Assembly (NCBI GenBank): GCA_002685335.1
Contig: NYWY01000050.1
Span: 1-17,723 of the forward strand
DNA: 17,723 nt
Origin: Planctomycetaceae bacterium
Lineage (GTDB): Bacteria > Planctomycetota > Phycisphaerae > Phycisphaerales > SM1A02
Direction: 5' to 3'
Position 1 is the first letter of the stretch. Each line of letters begins with the position of its first letter. The notes under the pieces are model-generated. The model made no database searches. It was not told where the DNA came from and was given only the letters and a program-made list of their open reading frames with translations. The position numbers were made by a program, and so were the translations under genes. Positions 7,029 to 14,876 of the stretch are shown here, piece after piece.

Positions 7029-7206
7029 ACTCGCCCAGGCCCTCGGCCATCGCGAACGAGGAGATGGAGACGACGTGAATCTTCGCGAGGAATTCGCCGA
7101 TGTCCTCGCCTGGCTCACCACGTTGGCCAACATCTGCGAAGTCGACCTCGAGGCGGCACTCACCCAGAAGTATTTCGAACACGGCGGACCCGCCGGAACC
7201 AAGTGA
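6922..7206 (+). CDS. MazG-like nucleotide pyrophosphohydrolase
   Basis: A 94-residue all-alpha NTP pyrophosphohydrolase of the MazG-like superfamily, which hydrolyses nucleoside triphosphates to monophosphate and pyrophosphate, often to clear damaged nucleotides. Seen directly: a first helix MRLAQFQQHIRDRYYETD, then the metal-binding signature EExxE as Glu32-Glu33-x-x-Glu36 (TEEVGELAQAL) and ExxD as Glu57-x-x-Asp60 (REEFADVLAWL), then the final helices with EVDLEAALTQKY. The length matches single-domain MazG-like proteins. The start is set by GGAG six bases before the ATG. The gene ends 15 bases before asnB and is probably co-transcribed with it. Substrate not predictable. Confidence 0.88.
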   Translation: MRLAQFQQHIRDRYYETDAARGVPGTFLWFTEEVGELAQALGHRERGDGDDVNLREEFADVLAWLTTLANICEVDLEAALTQKYFEHGGPAGTK

Positions 7207-7221
7207 ACGGATCCGTATCGC

Positions 7222-9051
7222 ATGTGTGGTCTCTTCGGCATTCTCTCCTCCGGCGACGACGGACTTCCGCGGGATGAGTCGACCTTCCAGGCTCTTCGAG
7301 ATCTCCTGGCTCATCGAGGCCCGGACGATTCGGGGGCGTGGGCGGACCGCAACGTCTGGATCGGACATCGGCGTCTGGCGATCATGGATCCCGCCGGGGG
7401 GCACGAGCCGTTCGTGATCGGAGCCGGGACCGCGGATCCGTGCATCGTGGTCTTCAACGGCGAACTGCTCGAACACCAGGGTCTGCGTCGGGAGCTGGAG
7501 GCGGAAGGCGAGGTCTTTCGGACGACGTGTGACGCGGAAACCGCCGCGGTGGCCCTGGCTCGCTGGGGCGAGGCGGCGCTTGATCGCTTTCGCGGCATGT
7601 TCGCGGTGGCCTGGTACCGGCCGGCGACTCGACGACTGTGTCTCGCCCGGGATCCGATGGGCGTGGTGCCGCTGCTTCATACCGTCGATCCTTCGTCCCG
7701 ATTCGTTTTTTCCAGCGAGCTCGGACCGATTCTGGCTCATCTCGGGGGGGCGGCTCGGGTTGATTCCGACACGGTCGCGACCTACCTCGCAACCATTCGG
7801 ATCACCACGGGGGATCGCACGCTGGTCGAGGGGGTTCGTACGATCCGGCCGGGACATCTGGCTCGAATCGATCTTGACCAACCGCGACCTCGCATCGACA
7901 TCCGGGCCTGGTGGACACCGCCCCGAGCGACGGGTGAATTGACCGGAGCCGATGCGGATGAGGCGATCCGGGGGGTGATCGAGAATTCGCTCGAAGCCCA
8001 TCTTCAGAGCGACGTCGAGGTCTGCTCGTTGCTTTCAGGCGGGATAGACAGTGCGGTCCTGACGAGGCTCGCGGTCGATCGGAGATCGGACTGGCGTACC
8101 TTCACGGCGACCGGTGGCGACGGGATCGACGATCCGGATCGAGCGGCGGCTCGGGTGATGGCGGAGGTGCTGGGGCTCGAAACGGCGGAAGTCAGTGTGA
8201 ACGAGACGACGGAGCCGCCCCTCGCGCGCTGGCGACGGATGATTCGAACCCTCGGAGTACCCCTGGGGACGCCCAACGAGATCGCGATCAACGCGCTCGC
8301 CGAAGCGGTTCGGGACGCCGGGGTGAAAGTCGCGATCAGCGGCGAGGGGGCCGATGAACTGCTGGGCGGCTACGAACCGGTTCTGCGAGTGGTTTCGGGC
8401 ATCGCGGCCACCGGCCCCTCCGCGGAAGTCGCGGCCGCCGCGCTTCTGGAGATCGTGTCCTGGATCTCCCCTGCGAGGCAGGGGGACGTTCTTTCCGAGC
8501 CCTGGGTGGAGGCGATTGGTGGTCATCGTGGACTTCTCCGGGAGACCGCCGACGCGATCGAGTCCGGTGGTTCGGCGGCTGATCCTCGCTCGTACCTCCA
8601 CTGGTTGCAGCAGGTGAATCTGACCGGCCTTCTGGGGCGACTCAATCACGCGGGAATGCTCGCCTCGATCGAGGCCCGGCCGCCATTCGCGGATCGCCGG
8701 GTGGCGGAGACGGTCGCTCGGATCGCGACCGACGATCTGTTTTCGGTCTCGTCCGACCCTGACCGGCCTGCAGCGACCAAAATCACACTCAGGCGTGCCT
8801 TCGCCGGACGATTGCCGGAGGGGATTCTCACTCGCCCCAAGGCGAGTTTTCCCACACCTTTCACCCCCTGGGCGATCGAGATGCTCGAGGATGCGGCGGT
8901 TCGAGACGGCCTGGAGCCACTCCTCGCGGCCGAGTCCATGCAGGCCCTCGCGACTCCGGGCGGTACCGATTCGATTTCGCCGATGCTCGCCTGGCCGCTG
9001 GCGAATCTGGGTTCCTGGTCGGTCGAGACCGGGCTTTCACTGGTCCCCTGA
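7222..9051 (+). CDS. asnB: Asparagine synthetase (glutamine-hydrolysing)
   Basis: A 609-residue two-domain cytoplasmic enzyme that makes asparagine from aspartate, ATP and glutamine. The N-terminal class II glutaminase domain starts directly with the nucleophile Cys2 (MCGLFGIL), which fixes the start. It keeps HRGPDDSG (31-38), GHRRLAIMDP (48-57), FNGE (78-81; Asn79) and Asp104 in TTCDAET. The synthetase domain has the pyrophosphate loop SGGIDS (272-277), SGEGADELLGGYEPV, and the C-terminal K..LR.AF..RLP..I..RPKASFPTPF block. Family members run about 550-630 residues, so this copy is full length. It lies 15 bases after the MazG-like gene. A relative acting on another amidation substrate cannot be excluded, but every catalytic block of AsnB is present. 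Confidence 0.93.
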   Translation: MCGLFGILSSGDDGLPRDESTFQALRDLLAHRGPDDSGAWADRNVWIGHRRLAIMDPAGGHEPFVIGAGTADPCIVVFNGELLEHQGLRRELEAEGEVFRTTCDAETAAVALARWGEAALDRFRGMFAVAWYRPATRRLCLARDPMGVVPLLHTVDPSSRFVFSSELGPILAHLGGAARVDSDTVATYLATIRITTGDRTLVEGVRTIRPGHLARIDLDQPRPRIDIRAWWTPPRATGELTGADADEAIRGVIENSLEAHLQSDVEVCSLLSGGIDSAVLTRLAVDRRSDWRTFTATGGDGIDDPDRAAARVMAEVLGLETAEVSVNETTEPPLARWRRMIRTLGVPLGTPNEIAINALAEAVRDAGVKVAISGEGADELLGGYEPVLRVVSGIAATGPSAEVAAAALLEIVSWISPARQGDVLSEPWVEAIGGHRGLLRETADAIESGGSAADPRSYLHWLQQVNLTGLLGRLNHAGMLASIEARPPFADRRVAETVARIATDDLFSVSSDPDRPAATKITLRRAFAGRLPEGILTRPKASFPTPFTPWAIEMLEDAAVRDGLEPLLAAESMQALATPGGTDSISPMLAWPLANLGSWSVETGLSLVP

Positions 9052-9057
9052 TACCAT
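9052..9057 (+). promoter_or_regulatory. -10-like TACCAT, six bases before the GTG of the phosphatase gene
   Basis: GATACCAT overlaps the asnB stop codon, and TACCAT ends exactly six bases before the GTG at 9064, as at 3702 and 17517. Only 12 bases separate the asnB stop from this GTG, and there is no Shine-Dalgarno. Leaderless initiation, or coupling to asnB translation, would explain the arrangement. Confidence 0.45.
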
Positions 9058-9063
9058 TCACTC

Positions 9064-10662
9064 GTGAACGACACTCTTAGAATCAGACTCCGGAACGCCG
9101 AGACCACCGATCTCGAGGAGCAGGTCCGCGAATTCAGCAAGGCGGCGGTGATCGGTCGCAGCCGGGACGCGGATCTTCTGCTGCTGGACCCCGGGGTGTC
9201 GCGGCGTCACGCCAAATTGATGCCCGGCGACATGGGCGAGTGGTACGTCGAGGATCTTCACTCCACCCGGGGTACGAAGGTCAACGGGCGTCGGCTCGAT
9301 ACCGGAGAAATGGCGACCATCGGCCCGGGAGATCTGTTGGAGATCAACCCCTGGAGTCTTCTGGTCCTCGATGAGAATCAGGGGACCACCGGCGTTCTGC
9401 TGAACGAATCCGGTCAGGACGGGACGATCGAAGATGCGGTCGCGGATCCGATGCTCCAGGCTCGATTCGAGGGCCTGATGGATGCGCTGAGACGAACCGC
9501 GGGCTGGACCGGTGAGGAGGAACTCTTCGCGGCGATGCTCGACTCGTTGCTGGCGGCCAGCGATCTGGAACGCGCGATGCTCCTTCGCATCGAAGGTGAC
9601 GAGACCAGGGCGATGTCGATCCGGGCTCGGCGCCGGGACGAGGAACGGCAACCACGCGGCTTCAGTCGAACCCTGGTCTCGGCCGCGATCGACCGGGAAG
9701 GAACCGTCCGGATGGAAGCCCACCCGGACATCGCGGGCGGTCAGAGCCTGGTGATGTCGGGAGCCGGCGAGGCGTTCTGTCGGCAGGTCGCGAATGACGA
9801 AGAGGGCGTGCAACTCGCGCTCTACGGGGATCGGGTCACCTGCGAGACCGATGGCGATGAACTGGTCGCCTGGTTCGACGCGATCTCCGATCTCTGCGAA
9901 GTGGCCCTTCGAATGCAGCGGGGACGTCGGGCTGAGACCGAACGGGCGAGGTTCGCGGCCGAAATGAACGCCGCCCGGGCGGTGCAGGAACTTCTCCTGC
10001 CCGAAGCCGACGGGCGTTTCGAGCAGTTGACCTGGACCTCGCTTGCGATTCCGGGGCTGGAGATCGCGGGTGATCTCGTCGATGTCCGACCGGTTCACGG
10101 CAATCTGCACGTGATGCTGGGCGACGTGACCGGCAAGGGAACCCGGGCCGGCCTGGTCATGGCCGGGGCTCAGGCCTGTGCCGATGCGTTGGTGGAGGAA
10201 GGCCTGCCCCCCAAGGAACTGGTGGAACGCCTCGACGCCTGGGCGGTTCGAAACACCCCGGAGATGTGCTTCGTCACCCTCTGGTGCGGTCGGATCGAAC
10301 GTGATGGCACGGTTCACTACGTCGATGCCGGGCACGGTCTGGCCTTGGTGCAACGAGCGGATGGTTCCATCGAATATCCCGAGGCGGGACGCCGTCCACC
10401 CATCGGCATCGAGCCGATGCCGTGTGAACGGACCGAGCTTCGCCTGGAGCCGGGCGATGCGTTGCTGATCTTCAGCGATGGACTCATCGAAGAACCCGGT
10501 CCGGACGACCCCAACGACCGATACGGCCTGGAGCGGGTGATGGAAACGGTCGAGCGGGTCGGGGTCGACCCCAAGGCCATTCACACCGAACTCGTGGACT
10601 GGTGCGGGCGAACCCAGTTCGAGGACGACCTCACCGTACTGGTCGTCCGGCGGGATCCCTGA
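9064..10662 (+). CDS. FHA-domain PP2C (SpoIIE/RsbU-type) serine phosphatase
   Basis: A 532-residue cytoplasmic signalling phosphatase. Residues about 5-103 are an FHA domain, which binds phosphothreonine: GRSRDAD (31-37), VSRRHA (45-50), DLHSTRGTKVNG (64-75). Residues about 130-285 form a linker domain of GAF-like size (LFAAMLDSLLAASDLERAML), too divergent to name firmly. A helix with heptad character (MQRGRRAETERARFAAEMNAARAVQELLLP) leads into the PP2C domain. That domain has its metal-binding acids at Asp337 (AGDLVDV), Asp354 (GDVTGKGTRAGL), Asp472 (FSDGLIEE) and Asp521/522 (EDDLTVLVV), so it should be active. RsbU-type members dephosphorylate anti-sigma antagonists in partner switches; no such partner is visible here. 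The start is forced: the asnB TGA is in frame only five codons upstream and no other start codon intervenes. Both genes are therefore in the same frame. Confidence 0.92.
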   Translation: MNDTLRIRLRNAETTDLEEQVREFSKAAVIGRSRDADLLLLDPGVSRRHAKLMPGDMGEWYVEDLHSTRGTKVNGRRLDTGEMATIGPGDLLEINPWSLLVLDENQGTTGVLLNESGQDGTIEDAVADPMLQARFEGLMDALRRTAGWTGEEELFAAMLDSLLAASDLERAMLLRIEGDETRAMSIRARRRDEERQPRGFSRTLVSAAIDREGTVRMEAHPDIAGGQSLVMSGAGEAFCRQVANDEEGVQLALYGDRVTCETDGDELVAWFDAISDLCEVALRMQRGRRAETERARFAAEMNAARAVQELLLPEADGRFEQLTWTSLAIPGLEIAGDLVDVRPVHGNLHVMLGDVTGKGTRAGLVMAGAQACADALVEEGLPPKELVERLDAWAVRNTPEMCFVTLWCGRIERDGTVHYVDAGHGLALVQRADGSIEYPEAGRRPPIGIEPMPCERTELRLEPGDALLIFSDGLIEEPGPDDPNDRYGLERVMETVERVGVDPKAIHTELVDWCGRTQFEDDLTVLVVRRDP

Positions 10663-10682
10663 CCCCACCCGGCAGTGCTCAT

Positions 10683-10731
10683 GGAAGTTCGCCCGGAAGT
10701 CCGCCCGGGAGTTTTGGCTGGGAGTTCGGGG
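10683..10731. repeat. Four imperfect tandem copies of a 12-13-bp unit
   Basis: GGAAGTTCGCCC, GGAAGTCCGCCC, GGGAGTTTTGGCT and GGGAGTTCGGGG follow one another directly in the gap between the convergent phosphatase and Cys-rich genes. The copies decay from left to right. No function is visible. The rest of 10663-10927 holds only weak hairpins, for example CACCGG/CCGGTG at 10827-10842, and no clear terminator. Confidence 0.6.
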
Positions 10732-10927
10732 GGGGCTCCAGTCACCGCTGAAAAATCACGGCCAACCGGTCGCTGGAGATCACTCCGGAGCGCGAGCGAG
10801 GGCTTCCGACGCTCGGATGGCTTTCGCACCGGGGTCCCGGTGACTCGGGGCGAACCAGTCCATCCCCCGGTGGCGTCGCCTGCCGGACTCTGGACCGAAA
10901 CGCCTCATCGGGGCCCGTGCGTCCCGA

Positions 10928-13900
10928 TCAGTCGCAGATCTGGGTGGCGATGAACACGCAGGTCTCGTCCCAGTCCCCGATGCAGCAGAAGGGTTCGAAG
11001 ACGCAGACGCATTCGCAGACGTCCTCGGTGTCGCAGAAGGGACCGGGGTGGGGCTCGTCGCACGGACCGGTATCCGAGTCGCCGCAGGCCAGGTCGTTGA
11101 TGCAGAGGTCCTCGCAGTTTTCCTGGGCGAGGCTGGCACAGATCGTGTCCCAGCCGGACTCGCACGCCGCGTCGATCGCGATGACCGTCTCGCAGCATGT
11201 CTCGTCGCTGCAATTCGGCGTGCCGTTGGCGAAGCAGCAGTCACCGGCGTTGGGATCACCGCACTGCGGTGCGGGGCAGGCCCCGTCGGGATCGGTGCAC
11301 TCGTCGTTCGCCAGTGCCATGCCCGCACAGACCAGGTCCCACTCCGCGTCGCAGCAGAATGAATCCTGGGCGCACACGGCATCGCAACAGGTTTCGTCGT
11401 CGCACTTCGGCGTGAAGTTCGGCACGCAGCAGCCGCCGGCACAAGGATCGCCGCAATCCCAGTTCGCACCGCAGTTGCAGCGGGTGTCCTGGCGAGCGAG
11501 GCGGACGCATTCAAGGTCCCAGGTCGAGTCGCAGCAGATCGGATCGGTGTCGCAGACCGATTCGCAGCACCGCTTGTCGTTGCAGGAGGGGGAGAAGTTC
11601 ACCTCGCAGCATTTTCCGGCCGGGAAGTCACCGCACTCCGGGACTTCGCACGACTGGAGGGCTTCGTTCGCACAGGTCGCGTCCCATGCCGCGGAACAGC
11701 AGATCGGATCGATCTCGCAGACCGCGTCGCAGCATTCGGCGTCCGAGCAGCCCGGGTTCAGGTGGGGATAGAAGCACGGTCCCGCGGATTCCAGACCGCA
11801 TCCTCGACGACAGCGTTCTTCCGCGAAGGACACGCAGAACGAGTCCCAGCGGGTGGTGCAGCAGATCGGGTCGATGGTGCAGACGGCCTCGCAGCACGGC
11901 GTGTCGTCGCAGAAGGGCGTGTCATGGGATTCAGTGCAGGATCCCGCCACCGACGCTCCGCACTGCAGGTCACTTCCGCAATAGAAGCGGGCGGTGGTGG
12001 CGCAGTTCTGGTCCCAGTCGATGGTGCAGCAGGCTTCGTCGATGCGGCAGACCGCGACGCAGCAACTCTCGTCCTCACAGCCGGGGCGGGGTTCGCTCGA
12101 GTCCCGGGCTTCGAAGCAGCTGCCTTCGCAGGGGCAGTTCAGGTCTTCGATGTCGCTGTTGAACAACCGACTGCAGTTGTCCAGGGCGATCGTGCCGCAG
12201 AGATTGTCCCATTCGGTGTCGCAGCAGCGAGGGTCGAAGGTGCAGACCACGTTGCAGCACGACGGATCGTCACACATCGGGGTCGGATGGGGCGTGAAGC
12301 AACTGCCGATGCCGGGGCATTCGTACAGGCCGCCGCAGACCGCCTTGGCCGCCTTGACGCAGCCGGCATCCCAGCGGTTGGTGCAGCAGTACTCGAAGCC
12401 TTCGGTGGCACAGACCTGGGCGGAGCAGACGGCGTCGTTGCAGCCGGGCGAGCCGTGTCGCGTGAGGCAGGAGTCGCGGGATCCACCGGCGGCCGGCGGG
12501 TCACACGCGTTGATCGCCTGTTGTGCACAGACCGCGTCCCAACGGACTTCGCAGCAGTACGCGTCGAAGTCGACGCAGATCGAGGTGCAGCAGGTCGCAT
12601 CGGAGCAGCCGGGAAGGGGCGCCTGGATGTAGCAGTTTCGAGCGGTGGGCAGCCCGCAGACCTCGGTGAGCTTGCACTCGGTGCGACCCTGGGCGAGGCT
12701 TGCGCAGGCGGAGTCCCAACGATCGGTGCAGCAGAACGAGTCGATCTCGCACACGGCCTCGCAGCAGTCCTCGTCCGAGCAGGCGGGGGTCGATCCGCCC
12801 GCGAGACAACTGCCCGCAAGGATGTCGCCGCACTGGTTGCACTCGCTCTGAGCGAGCTCCACGCACGATTCGTCCCACGCGGTCGTGCAACAGGTGACGT
12901 CGATGATGCAGACGTTCTGGCAGCAGGCGATGTCGTCGCAATAGGGGGTCTTGCCGGGCACGTTGCAGGAGCCGGCGAGAATGTCGCCGCATCCGGGGAA
13001 GAGATCGTCGAAGGGTGAACAGACCTCCAGGGCGCCTTCGGCGCAGAGTTCGTCCCAGATCGCTTCACAGCAATAGGAATCGATGTAGCAGACCGCGTTG
13101 CAGCATTCCGCGTCCTGGCAGCCGGTGAGGTACTGCGAGCCGAGCTCGCGTGCCTCGAAGCAGGACCGGTTCAAGGGTCCGAACTCGATGAGCTTGGGGC
13201 CGCAGGTGCAGTCGGGGGCCTGGATCTCGCAACCCGCGGTCGCGAGCTGGGCACAGTATTCGTCCCATCGAACGTCGCAGCAGTAGGCGTCGTACCCACA
13301 GACGATCTGGCAGCAGGCGGCATCCTCGCAGTACGGGGTGAAACTCTGGTAGCAGCAGTTGCCGGTCGCGGGTGAACCGCACCGGTAGAGGCCGTCCTGA
13401 GCTTCCACGCTGGTGGATCCGACCATCGTCACGTCGGGTTGCCCGGTGACGTCCGCGGGGACCAGGACGCACTGCAGGGCCGCGAGATCGACGCACTTCT
13501 GATCCCAGGCGGTGTTGCAGCACGTGGGGTCGAGCTCACACACCAGCTGGGAGCAGTAGCCGTCGGAGCAGCCGCCGAGATCACGGACCGTCAGGCAGTT
13601 GCCGAGGCCGCGGGTGAGCGGTTCCGGCCAGCGACAGAGCTGGTCGGCGATCTGGACGCACGCCGCATCCCACTCGCCTTGCTGGAAGAGATCCCGACAG
13701 CCTGGGTAGTTGATCGAGAGGGTCGCCAGGCATTCCTGGATGTCCTGGTCGAAGTTCTGATTGCCGGCGGGAGCGCAGTAGGCCGGGTTGAGCAGGCAGA
13801 GGAAGAGCTGGAGACGATCGAGCTGCGCCTGAAGCGGATCGGGCTGCTTCGGGGTGGGGTCGACCGGAGCGCAGAGAAGGGCATTCGACGGGAAGACCTG

Positions 13901-14773
13901 GATGTTGAGGCCGGGCTGATCACGGATCACACCCAGGGCGATCGTGGCGCAGGCCGCATCCCAGTCACCCACCAGCGTGCCGTCGAGCAGAACACTCGGC
14001 TCGCAGCAGTTCGGGTCGATCTTGCAGACTTCCTCCTGGAGAACGAGGTTGCTGCAGGGGGTCTGGCAGTGTTGCTTGACCAGTTCGACGCAGGTGGTGT
14101 CCCAGACCGTCACGCAACACGCGGGGTCCGAGGCGCAGACCAATTCCCGGCAACGGGCATCCGAACATCCCGGGTAGCCGTGTTCGAAGAGGCAGTCGAG
14201 GTTGGTGATCTCCCACTCGTGATCGCACAGGCAGTTGCCGGCATCCGGTTGATTGTCGGGCGCGTTGGCGACGCAGATGTTCTCCGCGATGTTCACGCAG
14301 TTGGCATCCCAGAGGATGCCGCAGCAGAGCGGATCGGCATTGCAGACCGCGCTGCAGCAGGTCGCGTCGCTGCAACCGCCGGGCATGGGGCCGCCGGGGA
14401 CCGCGGGGGTGAAACAGTCTCGATTCGCCGGGTCGCCACAGGCTTCCCGGCAGGCGCCGTCGGACTCGTTCACCACGCAGTTGAGGATTTGGAGATCTTC
14501 CGTGTCGACCACCCCGTCGTCGTTGAAGTCGGCGCACAGGTTCTGGGGGAACTGGACCTTGTAGATCTCGAAGGTCATCAGGTCGAACTCGTCGAGGAGT
14601 CCGTCGGCATTGAGGTCGCCACGGCACTGCCCGCATTCGACCCAGAACTGCGGGTTCTCGGGCGGCGGGGGGCAGAACTGGGCTCGGGCGCCCGCGGAGA
14701 ACACCATGACCGTCAGGGTCGCCACGAAGGCGAGGAGACGGAGGTGGCCGGGGGTGTGGGTTCGGGTCGACAT
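10928..14773 (-). CDS. Giant secreted cysteine-rich tandem-repeat protein with N-terminal dockerin-like motifs
   Basis: A 1281-residue exported protein with no enzyme motif that I recognise. The ATG at 14773 is preferred because it gives a clean signal peptide, MSTRTHTPGHLRLLAF..MVFSAGARA, cut before QF. An ATG at 14785 is also possible, and neither has a Shine-Dalgarno. After the signal come two calcium-loop motifs, DLNADGLLDEFD and DFNDDGVVDTED, here at the N-terminus rather than at the C-terminus as in the protease and lipoprotein. The rest is about 19 tandem units, 17 clear and 2 degenerate, of a module P-x-C-x-D-x-x-C-C-x-x-V-C-x-x-D-x-x-C-C-x3-W-D-x-x-C-x3-A-x3-C. A linker often reading CGDxxAGxC joins them. 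Such density of paired cysteines implies a disulfide-stapled extracellular rod or matrix protein (inference). It is probably transcribed alone: uppS upstream ends 204 bases earlier, with a palindrome and a -10-like box in between. Confidence 0.9.
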   Translation of the reverse strand: MSTRTHTPGHLRLLAFVATLTVMVFSAGARAQFCPPPPENPQFWVECGQCRGDLNADGLLDEFDLMTFEIYKVQFPQNLCADFNDDGVVDTEDLQILNCVVNESDGACREACGDPANRDCFTPAVPGGPMPGGCSDATCCSAVCNADPLCCGILWDANCVNIAENICVANAPDNQPDAGNCLCDHEWEITNLDCLFEHGYPGCSDARCRELVCASDPACCVTVWDTTCVELVKQHCQTPCSNLVLQEEVCKIDPNCCEPSVLLDGTLVGDWDAACATIALGVIRDQPGLNIQVFPSNALLCAPVDPTPKQPDPLQAQLDRLQLFLCLLNPAYCAPAGNQNFDQDIQECLATLSINYPGCRDLFQQGEWDAACVQIADQLCRWPEPLTRGLGNCLTVRDLGGCSDGYCSQLVCELDPTCCNTAWDQKCVDLAALQCVLVPADVTGQPDVTMVGSTSVEAQDGLYRCGSPATGNCCYQSFTPYCEDAACCQIVCGYDAYCCDVRWDEYCAQLATAGCEIQAPDCTCGPKLIEFGPLNRSCFEARELGSQYLTGCQDAECCNAVCYIDSYCCEAIWDELCAEGALEVCSPFDDLFPGCGDILAGSCNVPGKTPYCDDIACCQNVCIIDVTCCTTAWDESCVELAQSECNQCGDILAGSCLAGGSTPACSDEDCCEAVCEIDSFCCTDRWDSACASLAQGRTECKLTEVCGLPTARNCYIQAPLPGCSDATCCTSICVDFDAYCCEVRWDAVCAQQAINACDPPAAGGSRDSCLTRHGSPGCNDAVCSAQVCATEGFEYCCTNRWDAGCVKAAKAVCGGLYECPGIGSCFTPHPTPMCDDPSCCNVVCTFDPRCCDTEWDNLCGTIALDNCSRLFNSDIEDLNCPCEGSCFEARDSSEPRPGCEDESCCVAVCRIDEACCTIDWDQNCATTARFYCGSDLQCGASVAGSCTESHDTPFCDDTPCCEAVCTIDPICCTTRWDSFCVSFAEERCRRGCGLESAGPCFYPHLNPGCSDAECCDAVCEIDPICCSAAWDATCANEALQSCEVPECGDFPAGKCCEVNFSPSCNDKRCCESVCDTDPICCDSTWDLECVRLARQDTRCNCGANWDCGDPCAGGCCVPNFTPKCDDETCCDAVCAQDSFCCDAEWDLVCAGMALANDECTDPDGACPAPQCGDPNAGDCCFANGTPNCSDETCCETVIAIDAACESGWDTICASLAQENCEDLCINDLACGDSDTGPCDEPHPGPFCDTEDVCECVCVFEPFCCIGDWDETCVFIATQICD
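10931..14383 (-). repeat. Array of about 19 eight-cysteine protein repeats
   Basis: This is the coding stretch of the repeat module within the Cys-rich gene. Core units are about 35 residues, joined by linkers of 16-25 residues, sometimes longer, for a typical period of 54-65 codons. Nearly invariant positions are the eight cysteines, the Asp two residues after the first Cys, and the Trp-Asp pair before Cys7. The third and fourth units are degenerate: one carries an insertion before GDWDAAC, and one has lost its centre (PGCRDLFQQGEWDAAC). The last three clear 'DPICC' units (around 11532, 11697 and 11859) also share DNA-level identity at 165- and 162-base spacing. Confidence 0.88.
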
Positions 14774-14840
14774 CTGGAGGATCATCAAGAGTGCGGTTCG
14801 TCGGTGGAGGAACGGGCATCGGTCCCGGGAATATGGGGCC

Positions 14841-14874
14841 GGAATCGGCGGTCACGAGTCGTGTCGCCGATTCC
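14841..14874. promoter_or_regulatory. Long palindrome upstream of the Cys-rich gene
   Basis: A perfect 10-bp inverted repeat GGAATCGGCG/CGCCGATTCC (14841-14850 with 14865-14874) with a second palindrome, CACGAGTCGTG, nested in its centre. It lies between uppS and the Cys-rich gene, directly after the -10-like TACACT on the minus strand. No T-run follows on either strand, so an operator or a 5'-leader hairpin is more likely than a terminator, though termination of the purA-uppS operon cannot be excluded. Confidence 0.45.
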
Positions 14875-14876
14875 TG

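Noticed and set aside
6736..8001. 421-residue minus-strand ORF over the MazG-like gene and asnB
   Set aside because: It lies antisense to two secure genes, and its sequence shows no motif.
9058..10668. 536-residue ORF antisense to the entire FHA-PP2C gene
   Set aside because: The sense strand has complete FHA and PP2C motifs; long antisense ORFs are normal in GC-rich DNA where stop codons are rare. The antisense product resembles no family.
10827..10842. CACCGG/CCGGTG hairpin in the gap between the convergent phosphatase and Cys-rich genes as a terminator
   Set aside because: Only 6 bp and no T-run on either side; the nearby AAAAA run (10751-10755) is too far from any good stem.
10931..14383. 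Regularly spaced similar sequences resembling a CRISPR or DNA satellite array
   Set aside because: The similarity is mainly at the protein level in one long open frame with a signal peptide, spacing varies, and most units share little DNA identity.
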